Positions 26,478 through 34,606 are shown, counted from the stretch's first letter. The stretch: DNA of 48,240 nucleotides from Betaproteobacteria bacterium (GCA_016868375.1 VGHA01000015.1:1-48240); one strand, 5' to 3'. The notes: a model not told the origin generated them from the letters alone. Made by a program: numbers and translations.

Positions 26478-28472
26478 ATGTCGAGTCGCTACGCCCGGTA
26501 TATTTCAGGCATGACTAGTCACTCCTACTACGGAGCGGACACTGAGGCGTTCCTTGCCGCGGATGAGAACGCGGTGCTCGGGCTACTGGCGGCGCGCCAT
26601 GGCTTTGCGCTGGAGCACGAACAGAAATACGCATGGCAAAAGCAAATTCGCTTATTGCGCCGATATCTGCCCCGTGCAATGCCGGGTCGGTTGTATTTTG
26701 AGTTTTCGATCCCACGAATGGGGAAGCGGGCCGACGTCGTTTTCGTTGCAGGCGGCGTGATTTTCGTGATTGAGTTCAAATTAGGGGCAAGTCGATATGA
26801 CCGTCATGCGATCGACCAGGTTCATGACTACGCGCTTGACCTGAAGAACTTTCACCACGGGAGTCACCATAGGCCCGTGGTGACGATTCTGACCGCGACT
26901 GAGGTATCCGCTCCGGCTGTCATTTCAGTTGATTGGACGTCGGATCACGTCGCCGAGCCGATATGCGTATCACCCGCAGATTTATCTGGCGCCCAAGAGA
27001 TCGCGATGTCGCACCACTCCGGTGCGGCGATTGATCCCGTGGCTTGGTCGCGCTCTGGTTATCAACCGACCCCTACCATCGTCGAGGCTGCGCTGGCTCT
27101 CTACCGGCAGCATGACGTGTCAGAGATCACGCGGTCAGAGGCAGGCGCAGATAATTTGAGTCTGACCGCATCGCGGGTCGAACAGATCATTGAGGACGCC
27201 AAGTCAAAGGGGCGGAAAGCGATCTGCTTCATTACCGGTGTTCCAGGAGCGGGAAAGACGCTCGCCGGCTTGAACATCGCCACCTCGCGCGCAGAACGGC
27301 ATTCGGATGAGCATGCAGTCTTTCTCTCTGGGAATGGTCCACTCGTCGACGTTTTAAGGGAGGCGCTCGCCAGGGATAAGTCGGAGCGAGAACAGATTCC
27401 GCGAACTAAAGCCCTTCGCGAAGTCTCAACCTTCGTGCAGAACATCCACCATTTCCGAGATGAGGCCCTCGACAGCGACAAGCCGCCGGTCGAGAAGGTT
27501 GTGGTGTTCGACGAGGCGCAACGGGCATGGAACCGCGAGATGACCAGTAAGTTCATGCAGCAAAAGCGTGGCCGACCGACATTTGATATGTCCGAGCCCG
27601 CCTTTTTGCTGAGCGTGATGGATCGATATCCTGACTGGTGTGTTGTTATCTGCCTTGTCGGAGGTGGCCAAGAGATCAATACGGGCGAGGCTGGGTTGGC
27701 GGAATGGTTGACGGTGCTTCGCGACCGCCACCCCGACTGGGATCTGCACGTCTCCAGCCGCTTAGATGATCGAGACTACATTTGGGATGCCAAACTCGCT
27801 GAAGACTTATCGCGTAACGTGACGTCTTCGGATACAGCGCTGCACTTGGGCGTTTCGATTAGATCGTTCCGAGCTGAGGCTGTTTCCGAGTTCGTTGGGT
27901 ACCTAGTGAGTAATGAGCCGGAGAAAGCCCGCATCGTCTACGACCGCGTCGCAACGAAGTACCCGCTATTCTTGACTCGTGATTTAGAGAAGGCGCGATT
28001 GTGGTTACGTCAGAAATCGCGCGGTAGTGAACGCTATGGCCTAACCGCGTCGTCGGGCGCGAGTCGGCTGCGTACGGACGGAGTTTGGGTTAGGGCGAAG
28101 GTTGATGCGCCGCTTTGGTTCTTGAATGACCGAGCAGATGTTCGCTCGTCTTACTACCTTGAAGAGACTGCGACCGAGTTCGACATTCAGGGGCTCGAAC
28201 TCGATTGGACTTGTGTGTGTTGGGATGCCGACTTTCGTCGCGATCAGAGACAGTGGCAGTGCTTCAGCTTTAGAGGTACGAGATGGCAGCATGTAAATTC
28301 GGCAGATCGACAGATTTTTATTAAGAACGCCTACCGAGTGCGCCTGACGAGAGCGCGGCAAGGGATGGCTATCTATGTCCCGAAAGGTGAAATTTCGGAT
28401 CCAACTCGTCGACCCGAGGTCTACGACGGTATCTACGAGTACCTGTTGAGTTGCGGCATTCCGTGCGGTTGA
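26478..28472 (+). CDS. PD-(D/E)XK-like nuclease domain fused to DUF2075-type (Schlafen-like) helicase
   Basis: Protein of 664 residues. Residues 70-125 look like a PD-(D/E)XK nuclease core: FEFSIP (74-79), RAD (84-86) and IEFK (98-101), followed by a DQ helix. A P-loop, TGVPGAGKT, is at 253-261 and Walker B, VVVFDEAQRAW, at 341-351, as in DUF2075 ATPases. Near the C-terminus NAYRVRLTRARQGM is a superfamily 1 motif VI. ATG 26478 has GAGG seven bases upstream; ATG 26511 is an alternative. Base composition is less GC-skewed than the flanking core genes. Probable DNA/RNA-acting defence or mobile-element gene; no described system is recognised with confidence. Confidence 0.78.
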   Translation: MSSRYARYISGMTSHSYYGADTEAFLAADENAVLGLLAARHGFALEHEQKYAWQKQIRLLRRYLPRAMPGRLYFEFSIPRMGKRADVVFVAGGVIFVIEFKLGASRYDRHAIDQVHDYALDLKNFHHGSHHRPVVTILTATEVSAPAVISVDWTSDHVAEPICVSPADLSGAQEIAMSHHSGAAIDPVAWSRSGYQPTPTIVEAALALYRQHDVSEITRSEAGADNLSLTASRVEQIIEDAKSKGRKAICFITGVPGAGKTLAGLNIATSRAERHSDEHAVFLSGNGPLVDVLREALARDKSEREQIPRTKALREVSTFVQNIHHFRDEALDSDKPPVEKVVVFDEAQRAWNREMTSKFMQQKRGRPTFDMSEPAFLLSVMDRYPDWCVVICLVGGGQEINTGEAGLAEWLTVLRDRHPDWDLHVSSRLDDRDYIWDAKLAEDLSRNVTSSDTALHLGVSIRSFRAEAVSEFVGYLVSNEPEKARIVYDRVATKYPLFLTRDLEKARLWLRQKSRGSERYGLTASSGASRLRTDGVWVRAKVDAPLWFLNDRADVRSSYYLEETATEFDIQGLELDWTCVCWDADFRRDQRQWQCFSFRGTRWQHVNSADRQIFIKNAYRVRLTRARQGMAIYVPKGEISDPTRRPEVYDGIYEYLLSCGIPCG

Positions 28473-28550
28473 AGAGCCGGTCGCCCGCGAGATATTTGCG
28501 TACCTAGGCTCGAGAGCCATTGCGCGAGAACAAGCGTTGGATACGGTCGC

Positions 28551-30275
28551 TCAGGGCATACGCCGGTGCCACTCCGGAACCCCTTGGTCGATTCGTAGCC
28601 GCATCCGCTGCACAACGAGCGCGTCGAACGCTTCTTCAATTTGGAAGTTGCCGGTCGCGATAGCCGGTAGTCCTGCGGCCACCTCCGCCCTAAACCGCTC
28701 GCGAGTTGAGGCATCTGACTGCTCGTATCCGATTTGCCACCAATCGAGAATCCTTTCTCGCGCCTGATGCAGCATGGCCTCGCCGGGTAGACGATCTCTC
28801 TTCTCCTGCTGATTGACGCGGCGGTTCGCCGGGAGCAGGTTCCATAAGTGGTCACACGGCCACACGCTCCACGGAAGGCAGTGGTCGATATCTAACTGCG
28901 GCTCGGTGAGCCGTTGCCCACTCCAAACGCAGTGAAGCGGCTGTCGGCTCATCGCCTGGATCGCTCGCCCCCGAACTTCAGAAACATTTCGGACCGGGTC
29001 GATCCAGGCCATCGCACGAGCAATATCGGGTTCTCTGAGGCTTCGTCCCTGGCTATAGGCATATCGATGCATCAGTCGCGCCCACTCTGCCGTGATCGCT
29101 GGCTCGACCCAGGCATCGAATCGCTGCAGCGTGCGCCACAGGTGAAGCGGCACTAGAAGCTCACCGAACGACAGCAGGTACGTTTCATCCAATGCGAACG
29201 AGTCTGGTGAAAGTCTAATAACCGGTTGCGAGACACGAAATACCGGGCCCCCGCCTGGATAGGTCAGATAGCGCATCGGCATTTTGACGATCGTTTCGCA
29301 AGCATCACGAAGCGCAGCATGTAGCGCGCGCGCCCGCTGATCGTTGAACCGTGCACCGATTCGGAGATCGAGCGGCGAGAGGTCGATAATCTTTCGGTAC
29401 CCGTCGCGAATAAAGCCGAGCCCGGCATCGCCACGATTTTTGGGGGCCTGAGGCAGATTGGCAGCAATAAGAGGTTTGTAGAGCCGAAGCCAAAAGAGCC
29501 CGACCAATCCAAGCGGGACTGCCACTTCATCGTGCTCGGTCAATCGGCCATAGCCAGGCGCACCATCAGCGATTCGGCTGATCGAACGAAGTAACCCAAG
29601 CTTGTAGGTCGACGATTTGTCATCGTTGAGAATTACCTGCCGCAAAAGCGGTAGTGCTCCTGTACCGTCATCAGGCAAACGTACCGCTATCTGTACCCAA
29701 TACACTTCTGAGCGATTCTGCTTGTCAGCGGAGCTCACTCGACGTGCGATGAATGCGCCGTGCTCACGCGCGAGTCGCTCGACTTCAGCTTCGGTTACCG
29801 AATGCATCCCGGGGCGATCTTCACCAGCCGGCCCTGTGCGCAAACTGATCGCGAGGAGTCCGCCAGGCTTGAGCAGCGTGATCAGTTTTCTAAAGGCGCG
29901 CGGGCGGACTTGATCCGGTAGGTGCATCCAGACCGCAGACAAAAGAATGAAGTCGAATGACAGCCCCAATCGAAGCACTTGCCTGAGGTCCGGCATTGCA
30001 TCGTCAATCCAGCGCACTGCGGAAGCAGCGTGGGTTTGGATAGCGGATTCGCGCATCGCTCGAGCCGGCTCAACAGCGATCACCTCCAGTCCCCGTGAGG
30101 CGAGCCAGGCTGCATCTCTGCCAGAGCCCGCGCCGATATCAAGTGCTGTGGCACCTACGCCGGGTAGCAAATCGATGAGCCAGCCATGAACGCTTTCCGC
30201 TCGCAATTGCTCGTAGGTCTTCACTAGCGCGGGCGCGTTGGTGTTGTACCAGGCAATGGTGTCGACGGAGGTCAT
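28551..30275 (-). CDS. SAM methyltransferase - HNH endonuclease fusion protein
   Basis: Protein of 574 residues. The N-terminal class I methyltransferase domain shows motif I ALDIGAGSGRDAAWL (residues 44-58), motif II in VIAVEP and a post-motif LLKPGGLLAISLRTG. A middle region (about 220-430) is unfamiliar. The C-terminal HNH nuclease has an IDH core (463-465), then HLWNLLPANRRVNQQEK with Asn479 and downstream polar residues; CVWSGQ supplies one zinc-type cysteine. The methyltransferase resembles UbiE/small-molecule types more than DNA methylases. It converges on the nuclease-helicase gene with 78 bases between stops. Likely mobile defence gene; function unknown. Confidence 0.75.
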   Translation of the reverse strand: MTSVDTIAWYNTNAPALVKTYEQLRAESVHGWLIDLLPGVGATALDIGAGSGRDAAWLASRGLEVIAVEPARAMRESAIQTHAASAVRWIDDAMPDLRQVLRLGLSFDFILLSAVWMHLPDQVRPRAFRKLITLLKPGGLLAISLRTGPAGEDRPGMHSVTEAEVERLAREHGAFIARRVSSADKQNRSEVYWVQIAVRLPDDGTGALPLLRQVILNDDKSSTYKLGLLRSISRIADGAPGYGRLTEHDEVAVPLGLVGLFWLRLYKPLIAANLPQAPKNRGDAGLGFIRDGYRKIIDLSPLDLRIGARFNDQRARALHAALRDACETIVKMPMRYLTYPGGGPVFRVSQPVIRLSPDSFALDETYLLSFGELLVPLHLWRTLQRFDAWVEPAITAEWARLMHRYAYSQGRSLREPDIARAMAWIDPVRNVSEVRGRAIQAMSRQPLHCVWSGQRLTEPQLDIDHCLPWSVWPCDHLWNLLPANRRVNQQEKRDRLPGEAMLHQARERILDWWQIGYEQSDASTRERFRAEVAAGLPAIATGNFQIEEAFDALVVQRMRLRIDQGVPEWHRRMP

Positions 30276-30435
30276 CTGGGCGGGGCTGCCGGCAGGGTGT
30301 GTGGTGGCGTAAGGTGAGTGAAACCTTAATCGTTCCCACAGTGACCATCAAGCTGAGACTGGGCTACCTGCTACCTGTTCTATTCTCGCCCGCCATGGAT
30401 ATCGATTACGGAGGTTCTTGCTATCGCTATCGCGA

Positions 30436-31023
30436 TCATGTGGTCTGGCACAGGGAACTGGGCGCAGCGTTCGCGCATGACATCGAGTATGCCCCCTCCC
30501 TTCGGTTTGACTTTACCAGCGCCCGATAGGCAAAGAGCGCCCCCTCGTACTCCGGGTCTCCCTTGTAGCGCGCCTTCACCTTGAAGAGATCGTTGGGCTT
30601 TCCGCTCGATAGACCCGCGCGCCGCATCACGCGATTGCCCTCGACGGGCACACCCCGGAACGACCACAGTGCCTTGAAGATCGCGGCCTGACCGTCTGTG
30701 CAGCGAATCGGTCCGTATTCCCAGTCGGGAAGCGTGACCCAGCGGAGGTCTGCCGAGAACGGACCGTTGACGGGCGCCGACGCATCCTTGGGCGAGGGCT
30801 CTTGCGCAGTGGAACCGGACAATCGCCCAATCAGCGAAATCCGGCCGCCGTAGAACATGAACCGCTTCTCGAGCGCTAACCATTCGATCCCGGGCGAAAA
30901 GGGCGCGCCCCGCGTTGCGGGCGATTGCGGCGCAATGACGCGGATGCCTGCGCCAGCGACCCGGACGCGATCGAAGATCGCCGGCTCTGCCCACAAGCGT
31001 GAGAGACCTCGAGCGGCCAGCAC
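30436..31023 (-). CDS. Hypothetical protein, possible C-terminal winged helix
   Basis: A 195-codon frame starting at GTG 31023, because a stop lies two codons upstream. The C-terminal half (DWEYGPIRCTDGQAAIFKAL, then RVMRRAGLSSGKPNDLFK) has the pattern of a winged-helix DNA-binding domain seen in accessory-region proteins: a Q-A-A-I-x-x-L helix, then an A-G-x-x-S recognition helix and a D-L-F-K segment. The N-terminal half is not recognised. It lies upstream of, and on the same strand as, the methyltransferase-HNH gene (160-base gap) and could regulate it. Confidence 0.5.
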   Translation of the reverse strand: MLAARGLSRLWAEPAIFDRVRVAGAGIRVIAPQSPATRGAPFSPGIEWLALEKRFMFYGGRISLIGRLSGSTAQEPSPKDASAPVNGPFSADLRWVTLPDWEYGPIRCTDGQAAIFKALWSFRGVPVEGNRVMRRAGLSSGKPNDLFKVKARYKGDPEYEGALFAYRALVKSNRREGAYSMSCANAAPSSLCQTT

Positions 31024-31165
31024 CGGCTAACGCCGGGAATCCCCCAGATTTCGGCGCACGCTGCTGCGACAGCCTATTGCTTCGTAGGTGGTGGTGAACG
31101 CATCCGAATTTTTCCATTGGTATGAGCAAGAAAAGCCATAGTCTGAAGGGAACTCGGGCGACCAA

Positions 31166-31196
31166 TTGATCTAAAAGTACTGTGCTTGTATATACT
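31166..31196 (+). promoter_or_regulatory. Promoter/operator of the CopG-type toxin-antitoxin operon
   Basis: TTGATC (31166-31171) and TATACT (31191-31196) are separated by 19 bases and lie 30 bases before the antitoxin ATG. The -10 falls in TGTATATACT, a near-perfect palindrome suitable for binding a ribbon-helix-helix dimer, which suggests autoregulation. Confidence 0.5.
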
Positions 31197-31226
31197 AAAT
31201 TCATATCAAAGGTTCCGGAGTCAGAA

Positions 31227-31520
31227 ATGCCGAAAGAGGCCGTGTTTACGATGAAGCTTGAGCCCGAGCTTCGAGAGGCCTTCATGGCCGAGGCCGAGGC
31301 GAGCGACCGTCCGGCTTCGCAGGTGGTGCGTGAACTCATGCGTGAATTCGTCGCTCGCCAGCGGCATGCGCGCGAGTACGAGGCTTTCCTGCGCAGCAAG
31401 ATCGATACGGCCCGTGCGCAGATCGCGGCCGGTCAGCACGCCAGCAGTACTGAAGTCGAGGCGCGTTTTGCTGCCCGGCGGACCAGACTGCGCGGTAAAG
31501 CGCGTGGCACTGATGCATGA
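31227..31520 (+). CDS. CopG-like ribbon-helix-helix antitoxin
   Basis: Protein of 97 residues. The N-terminal FTMKLEPELREAFMAEAEAS and PASQVVRELMREFVARQ form a ribbon-helix-helix DNA-binding fold. The remainder is charged and helical, as expected for a toxin-wrapping tail. GGAG lies six bases before ATG 31227. Its stop overlaps the following toxin start by four bases. The antitoxin looks complete, although its partner is truncated. Confidence 0.85.
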   Translation: MPKEAVFTMKLEPELREAFMAEAEASDRPASQVVRELMREFVARQRHAREYEAFLRSKIDTARAQIAAGQHASSTEVEARFAARRTRLRGKARGTDA

Positions 31521-31665
31521 GGGTCCTGTGGACCTTGTCGGCCGAGCAAGACCGTGCCGACATTATCGACTTCATCGCCGAAAACAATCCGCTCGCGGCT
31601 GTTCGTATGGACGAGCTGTTCGCAGCCGCTGTTGAACGGTTAGCCAATCACCCTCTGCTGGGGCC
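31517..31665 (+). pseudogene. Truncated ParE/RelE-family toxin
   Basis: The frame begins with a normal ParE start (VLWTLSAEQDRADIIDFIAE, then ...VERLANHPLLG) but loses homology after about 50 residues. The conserved second half (the R-E-L/Y-R-x-x-Y-x strands) is missing. From about 31665 the DNA continues in another frame as the end of a different toxin, TumE. The upstream frame stays open to 31750 but reads as nonsense there. The remaining protein is unlikely to be active. Confidence 0.75.
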
Positions 31666-31676
31666 TTTCACAGCCG

Positions 31677-31874
31677 ATGGATGGCTCGCTGCATCGGTTC
31701 AAGTACCGGCTTGCCTATGTGGTTCGAGGCGAGTGCGTCTTGCGCTATGACAACGAGTCGGGTAAGGGCGATCACCACCACTCTGGCAGGACTGAAAAGC
31801 CCTACGCTTTTGAGTCGGTTGATCAATTGCTGGACGACTTCCTGAGGGATGTCGCCCGATGGAAGGAGAAGTAG
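31677..31874 (+). pseudogene. N-terminally truncated TumE-family (DUF6516) toxin
   Basis: The frame from ATG 31677 encodes 65 residues that match the second part of TumE proteins: HRFKYRLAYVVRGECVLRYD, then NESGKGDHHH and a C-terminal FESVDQLLDDFLRDV. About 25-35 N-terminal residues of the family are absent. The break coincides with the end of the ParE fragment, so a recombination or deletion event fused two toxin-antitoxin loci. The chance ATG could still give a short protein; activity is doubtful. Confidence 0.75.
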
Positions 31875-31875
31875 G

Positions 31876-32220
31876 ATGGGCGCTGTCACGATTACGGTCA
31901 CTTCGAATCAATCCTTCAGGGACCGAGTCAAATCCGCCCTCGCAGGCAAGCGGCAAGATGAGCAAATTTCGTTCGAGTCCTTTGACCTGCTATGGAAAGT
32001 GCTCGCCCCCAACCGTATGGCGCTGGTCAAGTCGCTGACGGGGGCGGGGCCGGTGAGCTTGCGCGAAGCGGCGAGGCGTGTGGGCCGCGATGTCCGTGCC
32101 GTTCACTCCGATGTGCACATGCTGCTAGACGCTGGGGTGCTGCGCAAAGATGAACTTGGTCGAATTGAATTTCCTTATACCGCCGTACATGTCGACTTCA
32201 TGCTGAAGACAGTGGCATAG
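31876..32220 (+). CDS. TumA-like HTH antitoxin
   Basis: Protein of 114 residues with a winged HTH: NRMALVKSLTGAGPVSLREA, then VGRDVRAVHSDVHMLLDAG. This is the HTH family found as partner of TumE toxins. AAGGAG lies seven bases before ATG, and the gene begins one base after the tumE fragment stop. It appears intact, so the antitoxin has outlived its toxin. Confidence 0.82.
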   Translation: MGAVTITVTSNQSFRDRVKSALAGKRQDEQISFESFDLLWKVLAPNRMALVKSLTGAGPVSLREAARRVGRDVRAVHSDVHMLLDAGVLRKDELGRIEFPYTAVHVDFMLKTVA

Positions 32221-32764
32221 CTGAGGCGAAAGCCTGGTAATGACCGCAGTAGCGCTGGGAGGCTCTCCCTCGCGCCGAAATCAATACTGCTCGAGAACAG
32301 ATCGTAGCCGTTGATGCGCTGGACATGCCGACGCCGAACCACGTTTCCCCGCGCGCTGAGTGCGTCGATGACTCTTACGCGCATGGCCGAACCGAGCGAT
32401 GAGCGGAAATGCGAGTACAAATTTTTGTTGCCTCGCACCCCCCAACAGATCCCAATAACGCTTTCGTGTTCCGCAATACTCCGAGAGCTGCGTTAGCCTT
32501 AGCCTCAAACTTCACCACCACCGATCTGGCAAGCGTCAGCGAGCAAAATCGATTGGTCACGGCGATTGCCCTTGGCCACCAGCACATTTCCGCGCGAATC
32601 CGCGCAAATGGCAGGAAGCTGCAAAAAGTCAGTTGGTCGGCTTTCCTTGCCTACCCAGTCCGATGCGGCAAACCGCACAGGACCGTCAGGTCGAAATTCA
32701 AGGATTTACGCGTGTGCCTCTCGGTATGTCTTGCCGAGGCCGGGCGTGCGCGCCGCGCGTTGAC
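32221..32764. other. Intergenic stretch with probable gene remnants, no intact gene
   Basis: No complete gene can be supported in this 540-base gap. On the minus strand 32505-32705 a start-less frame reads like protein (RFAASDWVGKESRP, later SRGNVLVAKGNRRDQ) and ends at TGA 32505-32507, but a stop lies just upstream. A second protein-like stretch is on the minus strand near 32220-32400 (GYDLFSSSIDFG). They may be pieces of one decayed gene of unknown family. Confidence 0.3.
32568..32581 (+). repeat. 14-bp copy of the tRNA-Phe 3' end (att-like)
   Basis: GCCCTTGGCCACCA is identical to 26169-26182, the last 14 bases of the tRNA-Phe gene, in direct orientation. Allowing a two-base gap, the preceding CGATT also matches. 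Such partial tRNA copies mark the far end of integrated islands. The match could also be coincidence within a decayed minus-strand gene (codons for L-V-A-K-G-N). Confidence 0.4.
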
Positions 32765-32793
32765 GATAACTGCCACTTAGTGGCATAGTTGTC
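32760..32793 (+). promoter_or_regulatory. Promoter and inverted-repeat operator of RelE/HTH module
   Basis: TTGACG (32760-32765) and CATAGT (32784-32789) are separated by 18 bases. The same region is an imperfect palindrome: GATAACTGCCACT and, after a short centre, AGTGGCATAGTTGTC, which differ by two inserted bases and one mismatch. It lies just before the toxin ATG, as expected for autoregulation by the downstream HTH antitoxin. Confidence 0.5.
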
Positions 32794-32797
32794 GTTG

Positions 32798-33169
32798 ATG
32801 CGCAGAGTCTTCAAAACCCGCCACTTCCAGCGCTGGATGCGCAAAACGGAACTGACCGACGCAGCGTTGTGTCGGACCGTCCAAGAGATGGTTGCCGGGT
32901 TGGTGGATGCGGACCTGGGCGGTGGGTTGGTGAAGAAGCGGGTCGGGCTCGCTGGCCGCGGGAAGAGCGGGGGAGTACGAACCCTGGTCGCCACCAACAG
33001 GGGCAGTCGCTGGTTCTTCTTGTTTGGATTCGAGAAGAGCGAGCGCGGCAACGTCAGCGATGGGGAGCTTGAAGCACTGCGTGCGATCGCCGCTGACCTT
33101 CTTGTTCGCACCAGCCTGCAATTGGATGAAGCCATCGCCGATGGCGCACTACAGGAAATTTGCCAATGA
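32798..33169 (+). CDS. RelE-family toxin (PF06296 type)
   Basis: Protein of 123 residues. VFKTRHFQRWMRK at the N-terminus, GGGLVKKRVGLAGRGKSGG and RWFFLFGFEKSERGNVS are characteristic of the RelE-like toxins paired with a downstream HTH antitoxin. ATG 32798 is chosen; a TTG three codons earlier is unlikely. In this class the toxin gene comes first. It overlaps the antitoxin gene by four bases and looks complete. Confidence 0.88.
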   Translation: MRRVFKTRHFQRWMRKTELTDAALCRTVQEMVAGLVDADLGGGLVKKRVGLAGRGKSGGVRTLVATNRGSRWFFLFGFEKSERGNVSDGELEALRAIAADLLVRTSLQLDEAIADGALQEICQ

Positions 33170-33489
33170 CCACGAAGATCAAGAGTGGGAGCCGGGTCCT
33201 TGAAGCTGTTCATGAAACGGCTGCAGATCTGCACCGCCTGGGTTTCATCGACAAGCGCAAAATGAATCAATACGACGCCCTGTGCGTTGCGCCGGTGCAC
33301 GACTACGATGCCGCGAAGGTCAAGGCATTGCGAGAAAAGTTGCGCGTGAGCCAGGCTGTTTTGGCATCGGTACTCAACACCAGTTTGTCCACCGTCCGCA
33401 AGTGGGAAGTCGGTGACAAGCGCCCCAGCGGTCCTTCACAAAAACTCCTCGACATCATCGCCCGCAAGGGGCTGGAAGCTGTACTCTGA
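33166..33489 (+). CDS. XRE-family HTH antitoxin (NadS-like)
   Basis: Protein of 107 residues. The C-terminal HTH is VKALREKLRVSQAVLASVLN then TSLSTVRKWEVGDKRPSG, the pattern of NadS/HigA-type antitoxins. ATG 33166 overlaps the toxin stop (ATGA). It should neutralise the RelE-type toxin upstream and repress the shared promoter. The 172 bases after it, up to yhaV, hold nothing I can identify. Confidence 0.88.
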   Translation: MTTKIKSGSRVLEAVHETAADLHRLGFIDKRKMNQYDALCVAPVHDYDAAKVKALREKLRVSQAVLASVLNTSLSTVRKWEVGDKRPSGPSQKLLDIIARKGLEAVL

Positions 33490-33661
33490 CTCAGAGCTTG
33501 GGACGGGTTGGTGGCGGGCTGAAGTCAACAGAAGCGCGGGGTTGTGCGACGCAGTTGCAATCTTGGCGGGTGTTGCCATTGGTTGATGCGGGTTCGTGAG
33601 TATTCTTGCGGACTTAGCATCAAGTCTGTCCTGGCTTTGGGGTCCACTTCAGTGAAAGACC

Positions 33662-34168
33662 TTAATCGCCAAGCGTGCTGAATACGCGCTGCAACCGATG
33701 CCCCTCAAGTTCGGCTTGGCTCAGCAGCTGATTCCAGTCGTCAGGCGGATGGCCGCCCTCGAGCATTTTGCGAAAGACACGGTAAGCATCATCGCCGCTT
33801 TCGTAAGCACACTTTGTGTCGTCATCATTGACCCATGCGCAGACGATCATCTTGGCCGCAACGTGGTACCGAAAAAACAGCCGGTACTGCTTAAAAAACT
33901 TGGCGCGAAACCAGTATTTCCGATCATCGCCCAGGGTGCCACCCTGTCGGTATTCAGAGCGGGTGGGGTCCTGAGGGATGACATCAAAGGCTAGGCGGGC
34001 AATGGCGGCCAGTCGCTTGGTGGCGTTCTTTTTGCTGTAGCCAGTCGGATCTTTTTTCCTGAGTGCCTCGACTTGCTCCACCAGGGCTTCGACTTGCGTC
34101 ATGAACAGCGGGTGCGCAAACACCGTCCAGCCGTGGATAGCCAGAGGAGCAGCCTTGGCGGCCTTCAT
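33662..34168 (-). CDS. yhaV: YhaV-family RelE-fold ribonuclease toxin
   Basis: Protein of 168 residues with the YhaV hallmarks: AIHGWTVFAHPLFMTQVEAL at the N-terminus, then LFFRYHVAAKMIVCAWVNDD and YRVFRKMLEGGHPPDDW. YhaV cleaves mRNA and is inactivated by PrlF. The gene follows prlF with a four-base ATGA overlap, the standard order. It appears complete. Confidence 0.92.
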   Translation of the reverse strand: MKAAKAAPLAIHGWTVFAHPLFMTQVEALVEQVEALRKKDPTGYSKKNATKRLAAIARLAFDVIPQDPTRSEYRQGGTLGDDRKYWFRAKFFKQYRLFFRYHVAAKMIVCAWVNDDDTKCAYESGDDAYRVFRKMLEGGHPPDDWNQLLSQAELEGHRLQRVFSTLGD

Positions 34169-34494
34169 TCATCGTCTGCCGGCAAGGGCGCATCCAGATC
34201 CACTTCCACCTCACCGACCAACGACTGAACGCGCTGGACAAAAGGGCTGCTCACCGATTGCAGGCGCTCAGGATGGATGGCGATGTCGCGCGCCAGGAAG
34301 CCCAGGAACTGGCCCAGCACCGGATCGTCGACCTCTGCATCACTGGCGCGTGTCAGCACCACTTCGCCACTGGGGCGGATGACGTACTGGATCTTGTCGC
34401 GCTTACGCAGGCGCAGAGCACGGCGAACCGTCGCCGGCACGGTGGTCTGGTAACGGTCGGTCAGCGTGGATTCGGCTTCGAGGGTGGCGGGCAT
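34165..34494 (-). CDS. prlF: PrlF-family AbrB/SpoVT antitoxin
   Basis: Protein of 109 residues. The swapped-hairpin DNA-binding domain is TLTDRYQTTVPATVRRALRL with DKIQYVIRPSGEVVLTRA, and the C-terminal tail LGQFLGFLARDIAIHPERLQ is typical of PrlF. ATG 34494 matches family length; the longer frame extends into the divergent promoter and is rejected. Ribosome site is weak (AAAGAG). Confidence 0.9.
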   Translation of the reverse strand: MPATLEAESTLTDRYQTTVPATVRRALRLRKRDKIQYVIRPSGEVVLTRASDAEVDDPVLGQFLGFLARDIAIHPERLQSVSSPFVQRVQSLVGEVEVDLDAPLPADDE

Positions 34495-34530
34495 GGCGTA
34501 CTCTTTTTGGAGGTGTCTGATACATTCAAG

Positions 34531-34569
34531 GTAATGCATTTGCCTTGTCACTGTCAATGCGATTGCATT
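34531..34569. promoter_or_regulatory. Shared divergent control region of prlF-yhaV and parD
   Basis: Two related palindromes: AATGCATT (34533-34540) and AATGC-GATT-GCATT (34556-34569). On the minus strand a perfect -35 TTGACA (34552-34557) faces prlF, though no good -10 follows at the normal spacing. Both antitoxins are DNA-binding, so either may use these sites. Confidence 0.4.
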
Positions 34570-34606
34570 GTCACAGCATGCCAATGACGTCGATTCGGAG
34601 ATAAGC

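Noticed and set aside
30380-31399. 339-codon minus-strand frame spanning the winged-helix-like gene and the CopG gene
   Set aside because: It is in a different frame from the protein-like 195-codon reading and is Arg/Ser-rich antisense to CopG.
32698-33300. 200-codon minus-strand frame opposite the RelE/XRE module
   Set aside because: Antisense to a well-supported toxin-antitoxin pair, no family features.
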